62,119 nucleotides of DNA from Alloprevotella rava (GTDB lineage Bacteria; Bacteroidota; Bacteroidia; Bacteroidales; Bacteroidaceae): positions 1 to 62,119 of the forward strand of contig NZ_JACICA010000011.1 in assembly GCF_014195585.1 (NCBI RefSeq), read 5' to 3'. Position numbers and translations under genes: made by a program. The first letter of the stretch is position 1, and the number at the start of each line of letters is the position of its first letter. This document shows positions 1-9,098 of the stretch, piece by piece. Below the pieces are notes generated by a model, which did no database searches, was not told the origin of the DNA, and worked only from the letters and a program-made list of their open reading frames with translations.

Positions 1-173
1 CCCACAGCTCTATATATGTATCTTTAGCGGATAAAGAAAGATGATGCAAATTCTTATAATTCTCTAATACGTTCATTCAATGGTAGTTATAGCCAACCGC
101 AAAAATACAGAAAGTTTTTCGGAAAGGCCAAATAAAAACACAAAAATATAAAACGAGAGTATATACGAATACA
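1..173. other. Non-coding left edge
   Basis: I see no gene, RNA or terminator that I can support here. The stretch is AT-rich and lies downstream of the MATE transporter gene, which reads leftwards. It ends where the hairpin repeat at 174-241 starts. Confidence 0.5.
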
Positions 174-241
174 GATTCATCCCCGAATTGCACTGGTATT
201 TATGAGTAAAGAAAAATACCAACGCAGTTCGGAGATTATCA
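174..241. repeat. Hairpin repeat (module a), divergent copy
   Basis: This imperfect palindrome starts with GATTCATCCCCGAATTGCAC and shares the central segment TTTATGAGTA with the copies at 27619-27686 and 36700-36767. The right arm (ACGCAGTTCGGAGAT) is degenerate compared with those copies. It lies 15 bp past the MATE stop codon, so on the minus strand it could act as a 3' hairpin of that transcript. It stands alone here, without the GTCAC or 21-bp array modules. Confidence 0.75.
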
Positions 242-256
242 CATGAGGTTAGCTTG

Positions 257-1579
257 CTATGCTTGCTTCTTTAGAATCTTTGCAAACAGATAGACGAAAA
301 AGAAAGAGGCGGTGAAGAGACCTACGGGGAGACCAAGGAAGACGCCTTGAATGCCCCAATCAAGCCAGAAACCCATAGCATAGCCTGCGGGAAGACCTAT
401 GAGCAGATAGCTCACACCTGCCACTCCCATCATGGCCATTACGTTTCCCGTACCGCGAAGGGCGTTGGCGTAGCAAATCTGCACGGCATCGCCCAACTGA
501 TAAACCATGAGCGGAATGAGTAGGCTCATAGCAGCCACAGTCACCTTGGCGTCGGGCGTAAAGAAATGGACGAGCGGCTCGGTGAAAAAGAAAAACACAA
601 AGTTCGCTACTACGACAAGTCCCAACAAAATGTTGCGCCCTGCTCGAGCTGCCATGCGCAACTGTACCCAGTCGCCAGTGCCATGGAAAGTAGCAATGCG
701 GATGGACATACCTGCTGCAAAACTGTAGTAGAAAAGGAAGCCGAGCGTACTAATAGTCATGATGACCTGATAAGCTGCGAGAGGGATTTCGCCGAGCCAG
801 CCAGCCATGAAAGCACTACCTGTGAAAGCAAATGTCTCCATTCCCATCTGCAACGAAACGGGGAGCGAAATGGCGTTGATACTCTTGAGCTCCTTGAAGA
901 GTATTCGCTGCGCGCGGTAGCCCGTCCGATAAATGGCATAGCGCTTGGTGTACATAATTACACCTGCTAAAGCCACGGCCATATATATACGAGAAATCAG
1001 TGTTGATGCACCCGCACCAATAAGTCCCCATTCGGGGAATGGGCCAACGCCAAAGATGAGCAACCAGTTGCCGAGAATGTTTAGGAGGTTACCACTCACC
1101 AGAATCCACATCCCTGCTTTCGTGTCCGTTGTGCCGTCGGTGAATTGGCGCAACGTGTTGAAAACAATCACAAAGAGCATCGAAAAGAGGATGATAAGGT
1201 AGTAAGGACGAATGAGGGGTAACAAATCAGCCGGTTGCCCCATGCAATTGAGGAAGAAATATAGAAATCCCATGATGCCCACCAGCAAACCACCATAGAT
1301 GCCGTTTGCTACAAGGGCGTTCTTCAGCGTAGCACCCGCTTCTTGCAGTTTCTGCTGTCCGTAGAGAGAACTGATGAGCGGCGTGAGGCCGTAAGAATAG
1401 CCCATGATAAGGAAAGTGATGAGATTGAAAAAGTTGTTGACAAATGAAGCAGCAGCCAATGACGGGGTATTGTATTGCCCCACCATCATCGTATCTGCAA
1501 AACTAAGAATGATAACGCCAATTTGTCCGATGGCTATAGGAAAGCCAAGTTTGAGAGTTTGAAGGTAATGAGATTTCAA
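257..1579 (-). CDS. MATE family multidrug/Na+ antiporter
   Basis: This is a 440-residue integral membrane protein. By family it is a NorM-like MATE exporter that moves cationic drugs or metabolites outward in exchange for Na+ or H+. The N-terminus (GFPIAIGQIGVIILSFADTMMVG) is the typical MATE TM1 with its D-T-M-M-V-G signature. About 12 hydrophobic segments follow, in two similar halves; the second half starts near residue 235 with SLPVSLQMGMETFAF. Length is normal for the family. The start codon opens directly onto the first membrane segment. The gene is monocistronic, with a hairpin upstream (1666-1689) and a hairpin repeat just downstream. The substrate cannot be told from sequence. Confidence 0.93.
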   Translation of the reverse strand: MKSHYLQTLKLGFPIAIGQIGVIILSFADTMMVGQYNTPSLAAASFVNNFFNLITFLIMGYSYGLTPLISSLYGQQKLQEAGATLKNALVANGIYGGLLVGIMGFLYFFLNCMGQPADLLPLIRPYYLIILFSMLFVIVFNTLRQFTDGTTDTKAGMWILVSGNLLNILGNWLLIFGVGPFPEWGLIGAGASTLISRIYMAVALAGVIMYTKRYAIYRTGYRAQRILFKELKSINAISLPVSLQMGMETFAFTGSAFMAGWLGEIPLAAYQVIMTISTLGFLFYYSFAAGMSIRIATFHGTGDWVQLRMAARAGRNILLGLVVVANFVFFFFTEPLVHFFTPDAKVTVAAMSLLIPLMVYQLGDAVQICYANALRGTGNVMAMMGVAGVSYLLIGLPAGYAMGFWLDWGIQGVFLGLPVGLFTASFFFVYLFAKILKKQA

Positions 1580-1665
1580 AAGAATAAAATTAAATTAGTG
1601 CTTCGGATAAGTTTTTATAATCGTTTCAAGCAGCGAGAGCTTTATTTCTCTTTTTTGCCGCAAGA

Positions 1666-1689
1666 AGCCCAAGACATCCGCCTTGGGCT
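1666..1689 (-). terminator. Hairpin after the glycine-zipper lipoprotein gene
   Basis: AGCCCAAG pairs with CTTGGGCT around an 8-nt loop, an 8-bp perfect stem. It lies between the stop of the lipoprotein gene (1714) and the start of the MATE gene (1579). No strong T-run follows on the minus strand, so termination is plausible but not certain. Confidence 0.5.
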
Positions 1690-1713
1690 TTCTCTATGTA
1701 TAGAATTCGGTCG

Positions 1714-2304
1714 TTACCGAGAGGTGGCAACACTGAATTTCCGTACAGTTATTCCTTTGAAGCCGATGCTGAAGATGGCTTCTTGATATTTCAACTTGCG
1801 AGGGGCTGTGATAACAGCGCGATAACGCACACCACATCCCGGCTCTAAATTCATGATAGTGGCTGGAGCAGAGATGCGCACACGCTTGTTGTTACAAGCT
1901 ATTTGCGGCGTGATGTTATAGAGCATCTTGTCAGTCTCATTATAGATCTCCATCACCAGAGTGGCCGTTTCACCAGCATCTAAGGTTTGGTTGTTGTTGG
2001 CATCATAGAACTGAATATTTCTCACCTCCACGCCATAGCTTTCGTCATCGCGATTGGAACAAGAACCTTTATCGCTACGATGAGAATCCTTGGGCGCTGT
2101 CGCAGCAGCTCCAACAGCTCCGCCACCAATAACACCTACCACAGTGCCTATATCTGCACCGCGAGGACCTCCCAGAATACCACCAATAGCAGAACCCAGC
2201 ACACCGCCCAAATTGGCGCCGGTCATTGCGCCTCCAATTCGACTAGAAGCACAGCTGCTTAGCAGCAAAACAGATGCTAAGATAAGAACACCGGACTTCT
2301 TCAT
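1714..2304 (-). CDS. Glycine-zipper lipoprotein
   Basis: This 196-residue protein has a lipoprotein signal: a basic start, a leucine-rich core and the lipobox LLSSC, with Cys18 the likely lipidated residue. Residues 23-70 are rich in G-x-x-x-G (GGAMTGANLGGVLGSAIGG), like glycine-zipper proteins that insert into or associate with outer membranes. The C-terminal part from about residue 95 looks like a beta-sandwich: it has an acidic loop DANNNQTLDAGE and then alternating hydrophobic strands. It starts 8 bp after the end of the coiled-coil lipoprotein gene, so the two are probably cotranscribed. Function is unknown; an outer-membrane role is inferred from the signal and zipper. Confidence 0.8.
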   Translation of the reverse strand: MKKSGVLILASVLLLSSCASSRIGGAMTGANLGGVLGSAIGGILGGPRGADIGTVVGVIGGGAVGAAATAPKDSHRSDKGSCSNRDDESYGVEVRNIQFYDANNNQTLDAGETATLVMEIYNETDKMLYNITPQIACNNKRVRISAPATIMNLEPGCGVRYRAVITAPRKLKYQEAIFSIGFKGITVRKFSVATSR

Positions 2305-2311
2305 GCTGATG

Positions 2312-3190
2312 TTATTTTACGATAATAACCAGATACTTACTTACGCTCCAGAAGCGGTCGGAATCTGTGATGCGCAGCGTGTACTGCTTGTTGGCATCAC
2401 GATCAAGACGATAAGTTCCGGCGGGGTGATTGGTTAAGATTTTCGCACTCTTAGAGTAGAGCGGAATCACTTTCTTCACACGATAGTCTACTTTGGCGAA
2501 GTAGTCGCGGTTGAAATCGTTAGACTTCAGCACATCGCCGTCCTGCAGAATCTTCTGAGCTTTGAGTTCTTTCTTCGTACCGAAGACATAGTAGACTGTG
2601 TGAGCTGCCTTATCTTGTTCAGCAATCTGGTTGGCTTGCGCCTCATTGTCTTGCGAAAGGTTGCTAACGTTCTGATTCAGCGTGCTGATTTGCTTATCTT
2701 GCTCTTGGATCTTGATGTTCTTTGCATTGAGTTCTTCGCGAAGCTCATCGATCTGTGCCTGCTTCTCTTGGAGTTGTTTCTGGAAATCGGCCACCATTTG
2801 CTCCAAGGTACTCTTCATCTTCGCATTGCTAGATTTGCTAGTCCGTAATTGGTCTTGCAAGTTCTTGATGAGTTCGCGGTTGAGATTCATTTTCTTCTGA
2901 ATCAGAGCCATATTACTGAGAATGACCTGACGGTTGGAACTCTCGCCTTTTGCACTCTGCGTGGTGATGATATTCTCAGCTTGATTGATGGCCGTGAATC
3001 CATCGCGAATTTGCTCAACAGTACCCATCAAATCATTGGTCTCGTTCTGAGCTTGCGCCAAAGCATTCTCCAGCGAGTCGATACGCTGTGCCGTGATGTC
3101 CACTTGAGCGTCTTCTTTCTGTTTCTTCGTATCACAGCTCCACAACATAACGGTGAGAGCTGCAAAAAGGCATATAGCAATCTTTTTCAT
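2312..3190 (-). CDS. Coiled-coil lipoprotein
   Basis: I place the start at the internal ATG at 3190, giving 292 residues, because it opens a lipoprotein signal (MKKIAICLFAALTVMLWSC, lipid-bearing Cys19). The open frame runs further upstream to 3460, but only by overlapping rsmI. Residues of about 30-190 are strongly heptad-like and rich in Q, E, N and K, predicting a long coiled coil. The last 90 residues form a small compact domain with alternating basic and hydrophobic residues (KVDYRVKKVIPLYSKSAKIL). It probably forms an operon with the glycine-zipper lipoprotein 7 bp downstream. Function is unknown; the layout suggests an envelope tether or scaffold. Confidence 0.8.
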   Translation of the reverse strand: MKKIAICLFAALTVMLWSCDTKKQKEDAQVDITAQRIDSLENALAQAQNETNDLMGTVEQIRDGFTAINQAENIITTQSAKGESSNRQVILSNMALIQKKMNLNRELIKNLQDQLRTSKSSNAKMKSTLEQMVADFQKQLQEKQAQIDELREELNAKNIKIQEQDKQISTLNQNVSNLSQDNEAQANQIAEQDKAAHTVYYVFGTKKELKAQKILQDGDVLKSNDFNRDYFAKVDYRVKKVIPLYSKSAKILTNHPAGTYRLDRDANKQYTLRITDSDRFWSVSKYLVIIVK

Positions 3191-3260
3191 ATTTTCCGTT
3201 TTCTTTATGGGAGCAAAACTCCCGCGTTTATAATTATGAGACGAATCCCGCGCGTTTTTG

Positions 3261-3968
3261 TTACGCTTCGTCGTCTTTCTCTTTTCTCTTTGAACGTTTC
3301 GGAGCATTGTAGCCTTCAACGATGATGACAAACTCTCCGCGCGGCTCTGTCTCCTCGAAATGCGCCAATACCTCCGCCAAAGTGCCTCGCACGCTTTCTT
3401 CGTGGATTTTTGAAATCTCTCTGCAAGCGGAACAACGGCGTTCGGCACCGAATGTCTCAACGAACTGCCCCAATGTCTTTACCACGCGGTAGGGCGATTC
3501 GTAGAATATCATGGTGCGTGGCTCTTCTGCCAATTCTTTCAAGCGGGTTTGCCGTCCTTTTTTCTGCGGCAAAAATCCCTCAAAGGTGAATCGCTCACAA
3601 GGAAGTCCGGAAGCAACGAGGGCTGGAACAAATGCCGTTGGGCCAGGAAGGCATTGCACTGTTGCGCCTTTCTCCACACAGGCTCTAACAAGCATGAACC
3701 CAGGATCTGAAATACCTGGTGTACCTGCGTCCGTCACCAATGCCATATTTTCGCCCGCAGCGATGCGCGCAGCAAAAGCCTCAGCGGTTTGGTGTTCGTT
3801 GAACTTGTGGTGGGCACAGAGTCGGGTGTGTATGTCAAAATGTTTGAGTAACATTCCGCTGGTGCGAGTGTCTTCTGCCAACACAAGATCCACTTCTTTG
3901 AGCAGCCGCAAAGCGCGCAGCGTTATGTCTTCTAAATTTCCAACCGGAGTCGGGATGAGATACAGCAT
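3261..3968 (-). CDS. 16S rRNA (cytidine1402-2'-O)-methyltransferase RsmI
   Basis: A 235-residue tetrapyrrole-methylase-fold enzyme that 2'-O-methylates C1402 of 16S rRNA, using SAM, in the small-subunit P site. The N-terminus LIPTPVGNLEDITLRA is the RsmI signature. LVTDAGTPGISDPG near residue 80 is the SAM-binding loop, and PGPTAFVPALVASGLP is also conserved. It is shorter than the E. coli enzyme, lacking most of the C-terminal domain and ending in a lysine-rich tail. The gene faces away from the AI-2E permease gene, each having its own promoter in the shared spacer. Confidence 0.95.
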   Translation of the reverse strand: MLYLIPTPVGNLEDITLRALRLLKEVDLVLAEDTRTSGMLLKHFDIHTRLCAHHKFNEHQTAEAFAARIAAGENMALVTDAGTPGISDPGFMLVRACVEKGATVQCLPGPTAFVPALVASGLPCERFTFEGFLPQKKGRQTRLKELAEEPRTMIFYESPYRVVKTLGQFVETFGAERRCSACREISKIHEESVRGTLAEVLAHFEETEPRGEFVIIVEGYNAPKRSKRKEKDDEA

Positions 3969-4030
3969 TCTTATTGTGCTTAGCTTCTGTAGTATTCTGT
4001 TTGCCAGAACACTCAGTACATTTTACTACG

Positions 4031-4062
4031 CAAATGTATGGAAAATGCCTTAATTCGGCAAA
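4031..4062 (-). promoter_or_regulatory. rsmI promoter
   Basis: Read on the minus strand, TTTG (4059-4062) is followed after 20 bp by TACATTTG (4031-4038). This fits the Bacteroidetes sigma-ABfr consensus TTTG / TAnnTTTG. It lies about 65 bp upstream of the rsmI start. Confidence 0.75.
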
Positions 4063-4076
4063 CAAAACAAATGGAC

Positions 4077-4109
4077 TTTGCGCTTTTTGAGATAAATTCT
4101 CTAATTTTG
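4077..4109 (+). promoter_or_regulatory. AI-2E permease promoter
   Basis: TTTG at 4077-4080, a 21-bp spacer, then TAATTTTG at 4102-4109. It is back to back with the rsmI promoter. The implied transcript starts about 60 bp before the ATG at 4178. Confidence 0.75.
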
Positions 4110-4177
4110 GCACAAACAACCCTAACTTTTCAGAATAGTTGACAAGAGTTGTTGACAAACGTATTTCATTTCAGACT

Positions 4178-5320
4178 ATGTATAAAGAGATAAATTTCGA
4201 TCGTTTCGTGCGCGGATTGCTTGCTGTGGTAGGCATCGTTGCTGTCTATTTTATTCTCAGTTATCTGAGTGCTGTGCTCATTCCGTTCTTTGTGGCGTGG
4301 ATGTTTGCTTATATGCTCTACCCCATTGTCATTTTTTTAGAAAAAAAATGCCACCTCAAAAGTCGCATTCTCTGCATCTTTCTTACGCTTCTTCTTATAG
4401 GCGGCGTAATTACAACCATCGGCCTCATCATTGTGCCGCCTTTTGTGGACGAAGTGAGCAACTTCAAAGATATTGCAATGCGATATATCACAAACGAAAG
4501 CCGCCATGCTGATTCTTTACCCAACACTATACAGAATTTTGTGCGACAGCACGCAGAGGAACTGCAACTAGAGAATCTCCTCAAGCAGCAAGACATTCAA
4601 TCGGCCATAAAAAACGTACTGCCCAAGGCGTGGGACGTTCTATGGTCTACCGCAAGCGTAGTGGTTAGCATATTGTCGTCGCTCATCGGTATTCTCTATT
4701 TCTTCTTCCTCCTACTCGATTATGAGAAATACGCTGATGGGTGGATCAATCTCATCCCCAAAGGGAAGCGTACGATTGCTGCGCAAATCGTGGGCGATAT
4801 CGAACACGGCATGAATGGCTACTTCCGCGGTCAGGCTCTTGTGGCATTGTCAAATTGCGTTATGTTTTCTGTGGGCTTCTTGATCATCGGTTTCCCCATG
4901 CCCATTGCCTTGGGCTGCTTCATCGGGCTGATTAGTTTTGTGCCCTATCTGCAGGTGGTGGGCATTGTCCCTGCCTTGATTTTGGCACTCCTGCGCTGTG
5001 CCGACACAGGACAAAACTTCTGGTTGCTTATCGGCGGTGTCGCTTTGGTTTACATTGTGGTTCAAGTGCTGCAAGACACCATCGTCACGCCCCATGTCAT
5101 GGGAAAAATCATGGGATTGTCCCCCGCCATCATTCTCCTCTCGCTCACCGTCTGGGGATATATGCTCGGCATCATAGGCCTCATCATCGCTTTACCCATC
5201 ACAACTTTGGGCATCTCCTACTACCATCGCTACATCATAGGCAACGTGGAAAATTCCTCCGAAGAAACGGGAGAAAGCATAACTGAAAATTCACTTTCCA
5301 CGGAATCTAAAAGCGAATAA
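4178..5320 (+). CDS. AI-2E family transporter (PerM/YdiK-like)
   Basis: This is a 380-residue membrane protein of the AI-2E/PerM family, whose members are permeases or exporters with mostly unproven substrates. I chose the ATG at 4178 because it comes after the promoter at 4077-4109 and opens on a short basic stretch before TM1; the frame also has an ATG at 4139. Seven or eight hydrophobic segments are visible. The soluble stretch between TM3 and TM4 (about residues 105-165) is family-typical, as is the late motif with SPAIILLSLTVWGYMLGIIGL. The C-terminal 25 residues are polar (Ser/Glu-rich). The transcript is followed by an independent tRNA-Lys gene. Confidence 0.88.
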   Translation: MYKEINFDRFVRGLLAVVGIVAVYFILSYLSAVLIPFFVAWMFAYMLYPIVIFLEKKCHLKSRILCIFLTLLLIGGVITTIGLIIVPPFVDEVSNFKDIAMRYITNESRHADSLPNTIQNFVRQHAEELQLENLLKQQDIQSAIKNVLPKAWDVLWSTASVVVSILSSLIGILYFFFLLLDYEKYADGWINLIPKGKRTIAAQIVGDIEHGMNGYFRGQALVALSNCVMFSVGFLIIGFPMPIALGCFIGLISFVPYLQVVGIVPALILALLRCADTGQNFWLLIGGVALVYIVVQVLQDTIVTPHVMGKIMGLSPAIILLSLTVWGYMLGIIGLIIALPITTLGISYYHRYIIGNVENSSEETGESITENSLSTESKSE

Positions 5321-5363
5321 AAGCCTATTTTCGCTTCAAAAGCTAAAAAAAATGCGCAAAGGC

Positions 5364-5394
5364 TTGGTCGTGTCAAAAACATGCCTTACTTTTG
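5364..5394 (+). promoter_or_regulatory. tRNA-Lys promoter
   Basis: TTG at 5364-5366, a 20-bp spacer, and TACTTTTG at 5387-5394. The tRNA starts 25 bp further on. Confidence 0.75.
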
Positions 5395-5418
5395 CACTCG
5401 CTTAACGGCACTTAGGTC

Positions 5419-5491
5419 GATCCGCTAGCTCAGTTGGTAGAGCACAACACTTTTAATGTTGGGGTCTTGGGTTCGAGCCCCAAGCGGATCA
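5419..5491 (+). tRNA. tRNA-Lys (anticodon UUU)
   Basis: A 73-nt cloverleaf. The acceptor GATCCGC pairs with GCGGATC and the discriminator is A. The D arm is GCTCAGTTGGTAGAGC. The anticodon loop CTTTTAA gives UUU, and the T arm is GGTTCGAGCC-like. CCA is not encoded. It has its own promoter and terminator. Confidence 0.97.
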
Positions 5492-5494
5492 CTT

Positions 5495-5527
5495 AGAGGA
5501 CTTCTCAAAAGGAAGTCCTCTTTTTTG
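5495..5527 (+). terminator. tRNA-Lys terminator
   Basis: AGAGGACTTC pairs with GAAGTCCTCT around a 7-nt loop, followed by a run of T (5521-5526). This is a textbook intrinsic terminator 4 nt past the tRNA. Confidence 0.9.
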
Positions 5528-5750
5528 TATTTCTTTGTTGGTGAAAACAATGTATCACGCAGACTCCTATTCTCACGCTATTTTCTCTCGAACAGCATCC
5601 ACCTGTTTAACACTTTGACTTTTGTGCGCGACAATGCAATGGTGCGAAGAAACAAGAAGAGGACTTTAACAGCAAATCGAGCAGAAAGAAAAGCAATTAC
5701 TTTTCCTCCTACTCGATTCTTTTTTTGATGAATCAATCAGCAGAACCTGC

Positions 5751-7142
5751 TTAGAATGGAATGGTCATACCAAACGTGATGTTTGAATTGAAATTCGAGA
5801 GCGGGATATACTGTTTTGAAAGTTTTCCAAGGAATCGGTCAGCACCCACATAGAAATTGAAGTGGGGAGCTTTGAAGCTAACGGCAGCACCTGCCATCCA
5901 GCCCGAAGAACTTACGGTTGTATTGAGCGAAGCCTCAATGGCTTTCACGGGGCGGATATTCACAGAGAACATTCCCTGATGGTAGGAATAAGCTCCATGA
6001 ATCCTACTGGTGAAGAGGAAACCAAAACGAAGGGGGCGATAGGACGGAAGCGTGTATTCAGCCCCCAGATTGAGCGTTGCAGCAAGGGCCTGCGTTTTGC
6101 CCTTTTCTCCATCGTCGTAGAGAGCAAACATATCGCCGAGATCATCGCCCAAATCCTCAAACTGATCCCCGAGTTTCTTGCTGCCTGCTTCAGAACCTTC
6201 CACCTTTATCTTGTTGAAACCAGCAAAGGTATAGTCGCCCGCAGAGGTTGCACGTTTTGTTTTGCTCCAACTAATAAAACCCAAATCGGTAAGACCAGCA
6301 CTTACCGTCCAGTCTTCATTGATTTTATAGACAGCACCTAAATCGAACGCCATACCAAAGCCTGGCAGACTAAAAGAAACATCGTCCAAGCCCTCTACAC
6401 GCTTGCGCCCTGTTTTGGGATCGTTCTTTCCTTCTTTGTATGAAAACTGGCTCTTCAGCACAGCAGTATTCAGTTCGGCCTGTCCCTGTATGCGCCACAT
6501 GTCGCCATTCATTGTCACATCGAGCTGCTCAACATTGAGATCGGCATAAGCAGCTCCGAGGAGGAATTTCATCTTTCCGCCCACGGTCAGTTGCTTGTTC
6601 ACTTTGCGCGTATGCCCCAAAGCAAACTCTAGGTAGGTCTGGCTACGCAGGCCGATATCTTTCAGCTGATAGTGCTCCTTTGCACCTGTTGTTTTCATGA
6701 ATTCAAACAATTCATAAGGTAGGCGCACATTAGTATTGGAGCGCGCGTTCAACTCCACGAGATTGAGACCTTGGAAAGCCTTAAAGCCTACTGAGAAGAG
6801 GTTATAATTGACATAAACATCAGCTCTATTCTTACTCTTGAGCTTTCCAAGAAATTCGGAGCTACTCACCGTTGGGCTCATAAAAGTCGTTTGGTCGTAT
6901 TTGGGATTTCCTGAAAGTTTGTAAACAAACTTTTCGAGGCCCATATTACCCGTAGTCCCCACATTGAATTGTCCGAAGAAAGGCAGCGACATATAGGCTG
7001 AATCCAACAAGGCTGGGTTCATCTGGTGGCGAAAGTTACTGGTCTGCATAAAATAAGAAGAGCGAAACTCCTGCGCCAGTACGGGGCTTGTGGCCAGAGC
7101 CATTGTTAGAACGACCACGGTATTTTGAATGATTTTTTTCAT
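5751..7142 (-). CDS. DUF5723 family envelope protein
   Basis: The start at 7142 gives 463 residues and opens a clean signal peptide (MKKIIQNTVVVLTMALATSP, cleavage after VLAQ). The longer frame to 7190 adds 16 residues without a signal. The mature part begins with RSSYFMQTSNFRHQMNPALL, typical of DUF5723 (a Bacteroidetes family resembling PorV/PorP-like outer-membrane proteins). It shows many short beta-strand segments ending in aromatics and a terminal strand NSNITFGMTIPF, as expected for an outer-membrane barrel. It starts 50 bp after the large lipoprotein gene, so the two are likely one operon. The cargo or role is unknown. Confidence 0.82.
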   Translation of the reverse strand: MKKIIQNTVVVLTMALATSPVLAQEFRSSYFMQTSNFRHQMNPALLDSAYMSLPFFGQFNVGTTGNMGLEKFVYKLSGNPKYDQTTFMSPTVSSSEFLGKLKSKNRADVYVNYNLFSVGFKAFQGLNLVELNARSNTNVRLPYELFEFMKTTGAKEHYQLKDIGLRSQTYLEFALGHTRKVNKQLTVGGKMKFLLGAAYADLNVEQLDVTMNGDMWRIQGQAELNTAVLKSQFSYKEGKNDPKTGRKRVEGLDDVSFSLPGFGMAFDLGAVYKINEDWTVSAGLTDLGFISWSKTKRATSAGDYTFAGFNKIKVEGSEAGSKKLGDQFEDLGDDLGDMFALYDDGEKGKTQALAATLNLGAEYTLPSYRPLRFGFLFTSRIHGAYSYHQGMFSVNIRPVKAIEASLNTTVSSSGWMAGAAVSFKAPHFNFYVGADRFLGKLSKQYIPLSNFNSNITFGMTIPF

Positions 7143-7192
7143 AATGCAATAGTTTTGAAAATAAATGGAATGATTGTACAGGATAAGCAATA

Positions 7193-9007
7193 TCAGTTGA
7201 AGTTGCCTTCAATCTGGCCTTTCAACTTGAAGCGAATATCTTTCACCACAAGATATTCCGTAGACATCAGATTGCCTGTTTTTGTAGCATCCCCCACAAA
7301 GCGGAAGCGCAGTTTGTCCAAACGCGCCAAATCGTTGCGATTGTCCAAACGAATAAGGAGTTCCACCTCTGTCGCCTTTTCTTGTCCTGCTGCCTCTGCT
7401 GCCTTCACTACGGCATTATTGATATGAATAGATTTGATAACTTTTCCGTATTTATCAACAGGAGTAACAACCAACTGGAGTTCAAGCGGAATAGTATTAA
7501 CAATGGTTGCCGAAATAGCAGCACTATCCGCGCGATACTTTTGCAGTTCCTTTCCCATACCATCTATGGAGTCGTTGTAAACTATTCGTAATCCTTTATC
7601 GAAACTGAACGGTATGATGAAATTATAGTCCATAGCCGCCGAATAGGTTTGTCCCATCTTCAGCGTGCAGTCTTCGTCCTTCAGTGTCAGACGACCGTCC
7701 TTCATGTTGACAGAAATATAATCGGGCAATTTCTTTACTAAACTTAAAAGATTGCTCACTTGATACTGCTTGCTTTCTTTTACCACTCCTGCAGGATCAT
7801 AAGGACCTGCCTCTGCATTTTGATAGAAATAGAGCGTGTTTTGCTGTGCTTTAACAAGTTCAGCTTTCCCACTGGCAGGAAGGTCTACTGTATTTTCTGC
7901 CACTCCTGCTGTCATGCTCTGAAGACGCGCGGTAAGATTGAGAGAAGCAGGAATTTTTGTGAAATTCGTAGTAAACTTCAACGTAGGGTTCTTTACCTCT
8001 ATATTGACCTCCTTATCCTGGAGGAAATTAGGCAGATTACCCGCAATTTGGATATTATTAACGTTGGGATTGATCATAGGGGCGAAGCGTCCCATCACAC
8101 TGCTCACATGAACAGAATTATCCCCTTTATCACCCATCACAAGATCCAGCACCACATCGGCCTTATCTTCTGGTGTCATTTTAAACATCTTTGTAGCTTG
8201 GAGTATCACATCACCATTCATGGATACATCGCCAGACAGCAACAGTTGGTTTTGCTTGTTCACCTTTCCTTTGTCGCCCTTCAGCGTCACGCTGCGCACG
8301 GTGGCCTCACCAATGTAGAGCGAAGTTTTCCCGATGTTGTCGCGATTAGTTAAAGTAAATACATTTCCACTTATGGTACCGCCCTGAGGATTCGTTAGTT
8401 CGAGAAAATCTGGCAAAACCACTTTGAAATTCTTCAGGCTCTTAAAAACAAGCGCCATAGATGTTGCCTGCGTTAGGCGCAAAGAGAGTGACACTTTCGT
8501 ACCATCCACGGGATAAATTTTCTTGACCTGTACGATGTCGCTCGAAAGATTCTTCACCGTATATTTGAGGGAGGCTTTGCCCTTTGTAGACAAAGTTGGC
8601 AGTACGGAAGTAGCAGGAATGGTCACACTACCACCTATGGGCGAAAAGAAATTAGTTGCTGTGGCATAGTCCAGCAATGTTTTCTCAGGAAGCAAATGCA
8701 GAGCGTTGAAAGAAGAACTAACATTCTTTATTTGAAAGTTTGTCTGCGTCGTTCCACCTTGTACATAGTAATACATACGGGTAGCATCCGTCTTTAGGTG
8801 GCTATCCACCTCGAGAATGTCATTCAACATAATTTTCTCTGTTGAGCCCAATTTAAGTTGCAACCCGTTAGTTCCCAAAGCCATCGTCATATCTACGTTC
8901 TTAGAAAGATCGTAGCTATCATCTACACAGGCTGTTAGTGCAGCACATAATAACAAACAAGGGAAAAGTCCTCTCGGACTCTTACACCTTAAAGAGTTTT
9001 GTTTCAT
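7193..9007 (-). CDS. Large surface lipoprotein, SYDLSKNVDM-type
   Basis: A 604-residue protein with a lipoprotein signal: a long basic n-region, a hydrophobic core with LLLCAALTAC, and the lipid Cys followed by VDDSYDLSKNVDMTMALG. This lead-in recurs in Bacteroidetes lipoproteins that I cannot assign to a named function. The rest is beta-rich with repeated hydrophobic/polar alternation and no catalytic motif that I can see. The Asp residues after the Cys resemble a Bacteroidetes surface-export signal (inference). It has its own promoter about 60 bp upstream and is followed by the DUF5723 gene, so the two products may form one envelope complex. Confidence 0.78.
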   Translation of the reverse strand: MKQNSLRCKSPRGLFPCLLLCAALTACVDDSYDLSKNVDMTMALGTNGLQLKLGSTEKIMLNDILEVDSHLKTDATRMYYYVQGGTTQTNFQIKNVSSSFNALHLLPEKTLLDYATATNFFSPIGGSVTIPATSVLPTLSTKGKASLKYTVKNLSSDIVQVKKIYPVDGTKVSLSLRLTQATSMALVFKSLKNFKVVLPDFLELTNPQGGTISGNVFTLTNRDNIGKTSLYIGEATVRSVTLKGDKGKVNKQNQLLLSGDVSMNGDVILQATKMFKMTPEDKADVVLDLVMGDKGDNSVHVSSVMGRFAPMINPNVNNIQIAGNLPNFLQDKEVNIEVKNPTLKFTTNFTKIPASLNLTARLQSMTAGVAENTVDLPASGKAELVKAQQNTLYFYQNAEAGPYDPAGVVKESKQYQVSNLLSLVKKLPDYISVNMKDGRLTLKDEDCTLKMGQTYSAAMDYNFIIPFSFDKGLRIVYNDSIDGMGKELQKYRADSAAISATIVNTIPLELQLVVTPVDKYGKVIKSIHINNAVVKAAEAAGQEKATEVELLIRLDNRNDLARLDKLRFRFVGDATKTGNLMSTEYLVVKDIRFKLKGQIEGNFN

Positions 9008-9067
9008 AAAGTTTATTCTGTTTGGTTTATACTCTTAGATAAAAGTTAATTAGATGAGTTGTTTTGG

Positions 9068-9098
9068 CAAAGATATACTCTTTAATTCAATGTTGCAA
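9068..9098 (-). promoter_or_regulatory. Promoter of the lipoprotein/DUF5723 operon
   Basis: On the minus strand TTG (9096-9098), 20 bp, then TATCTTTG (9068-9075). The spacing and both boxes match the Bacteroidetes consensus. Confidence 0.72.

Noticed and set aside
3191-3460. N-terminal extension of the coiled-coil lipoprotein frame
   Set aside because: It overlaps the 3' part of rsmI, has the codon character of a shadow frame, and would bury the lipoprotein signal that starts at 3190.
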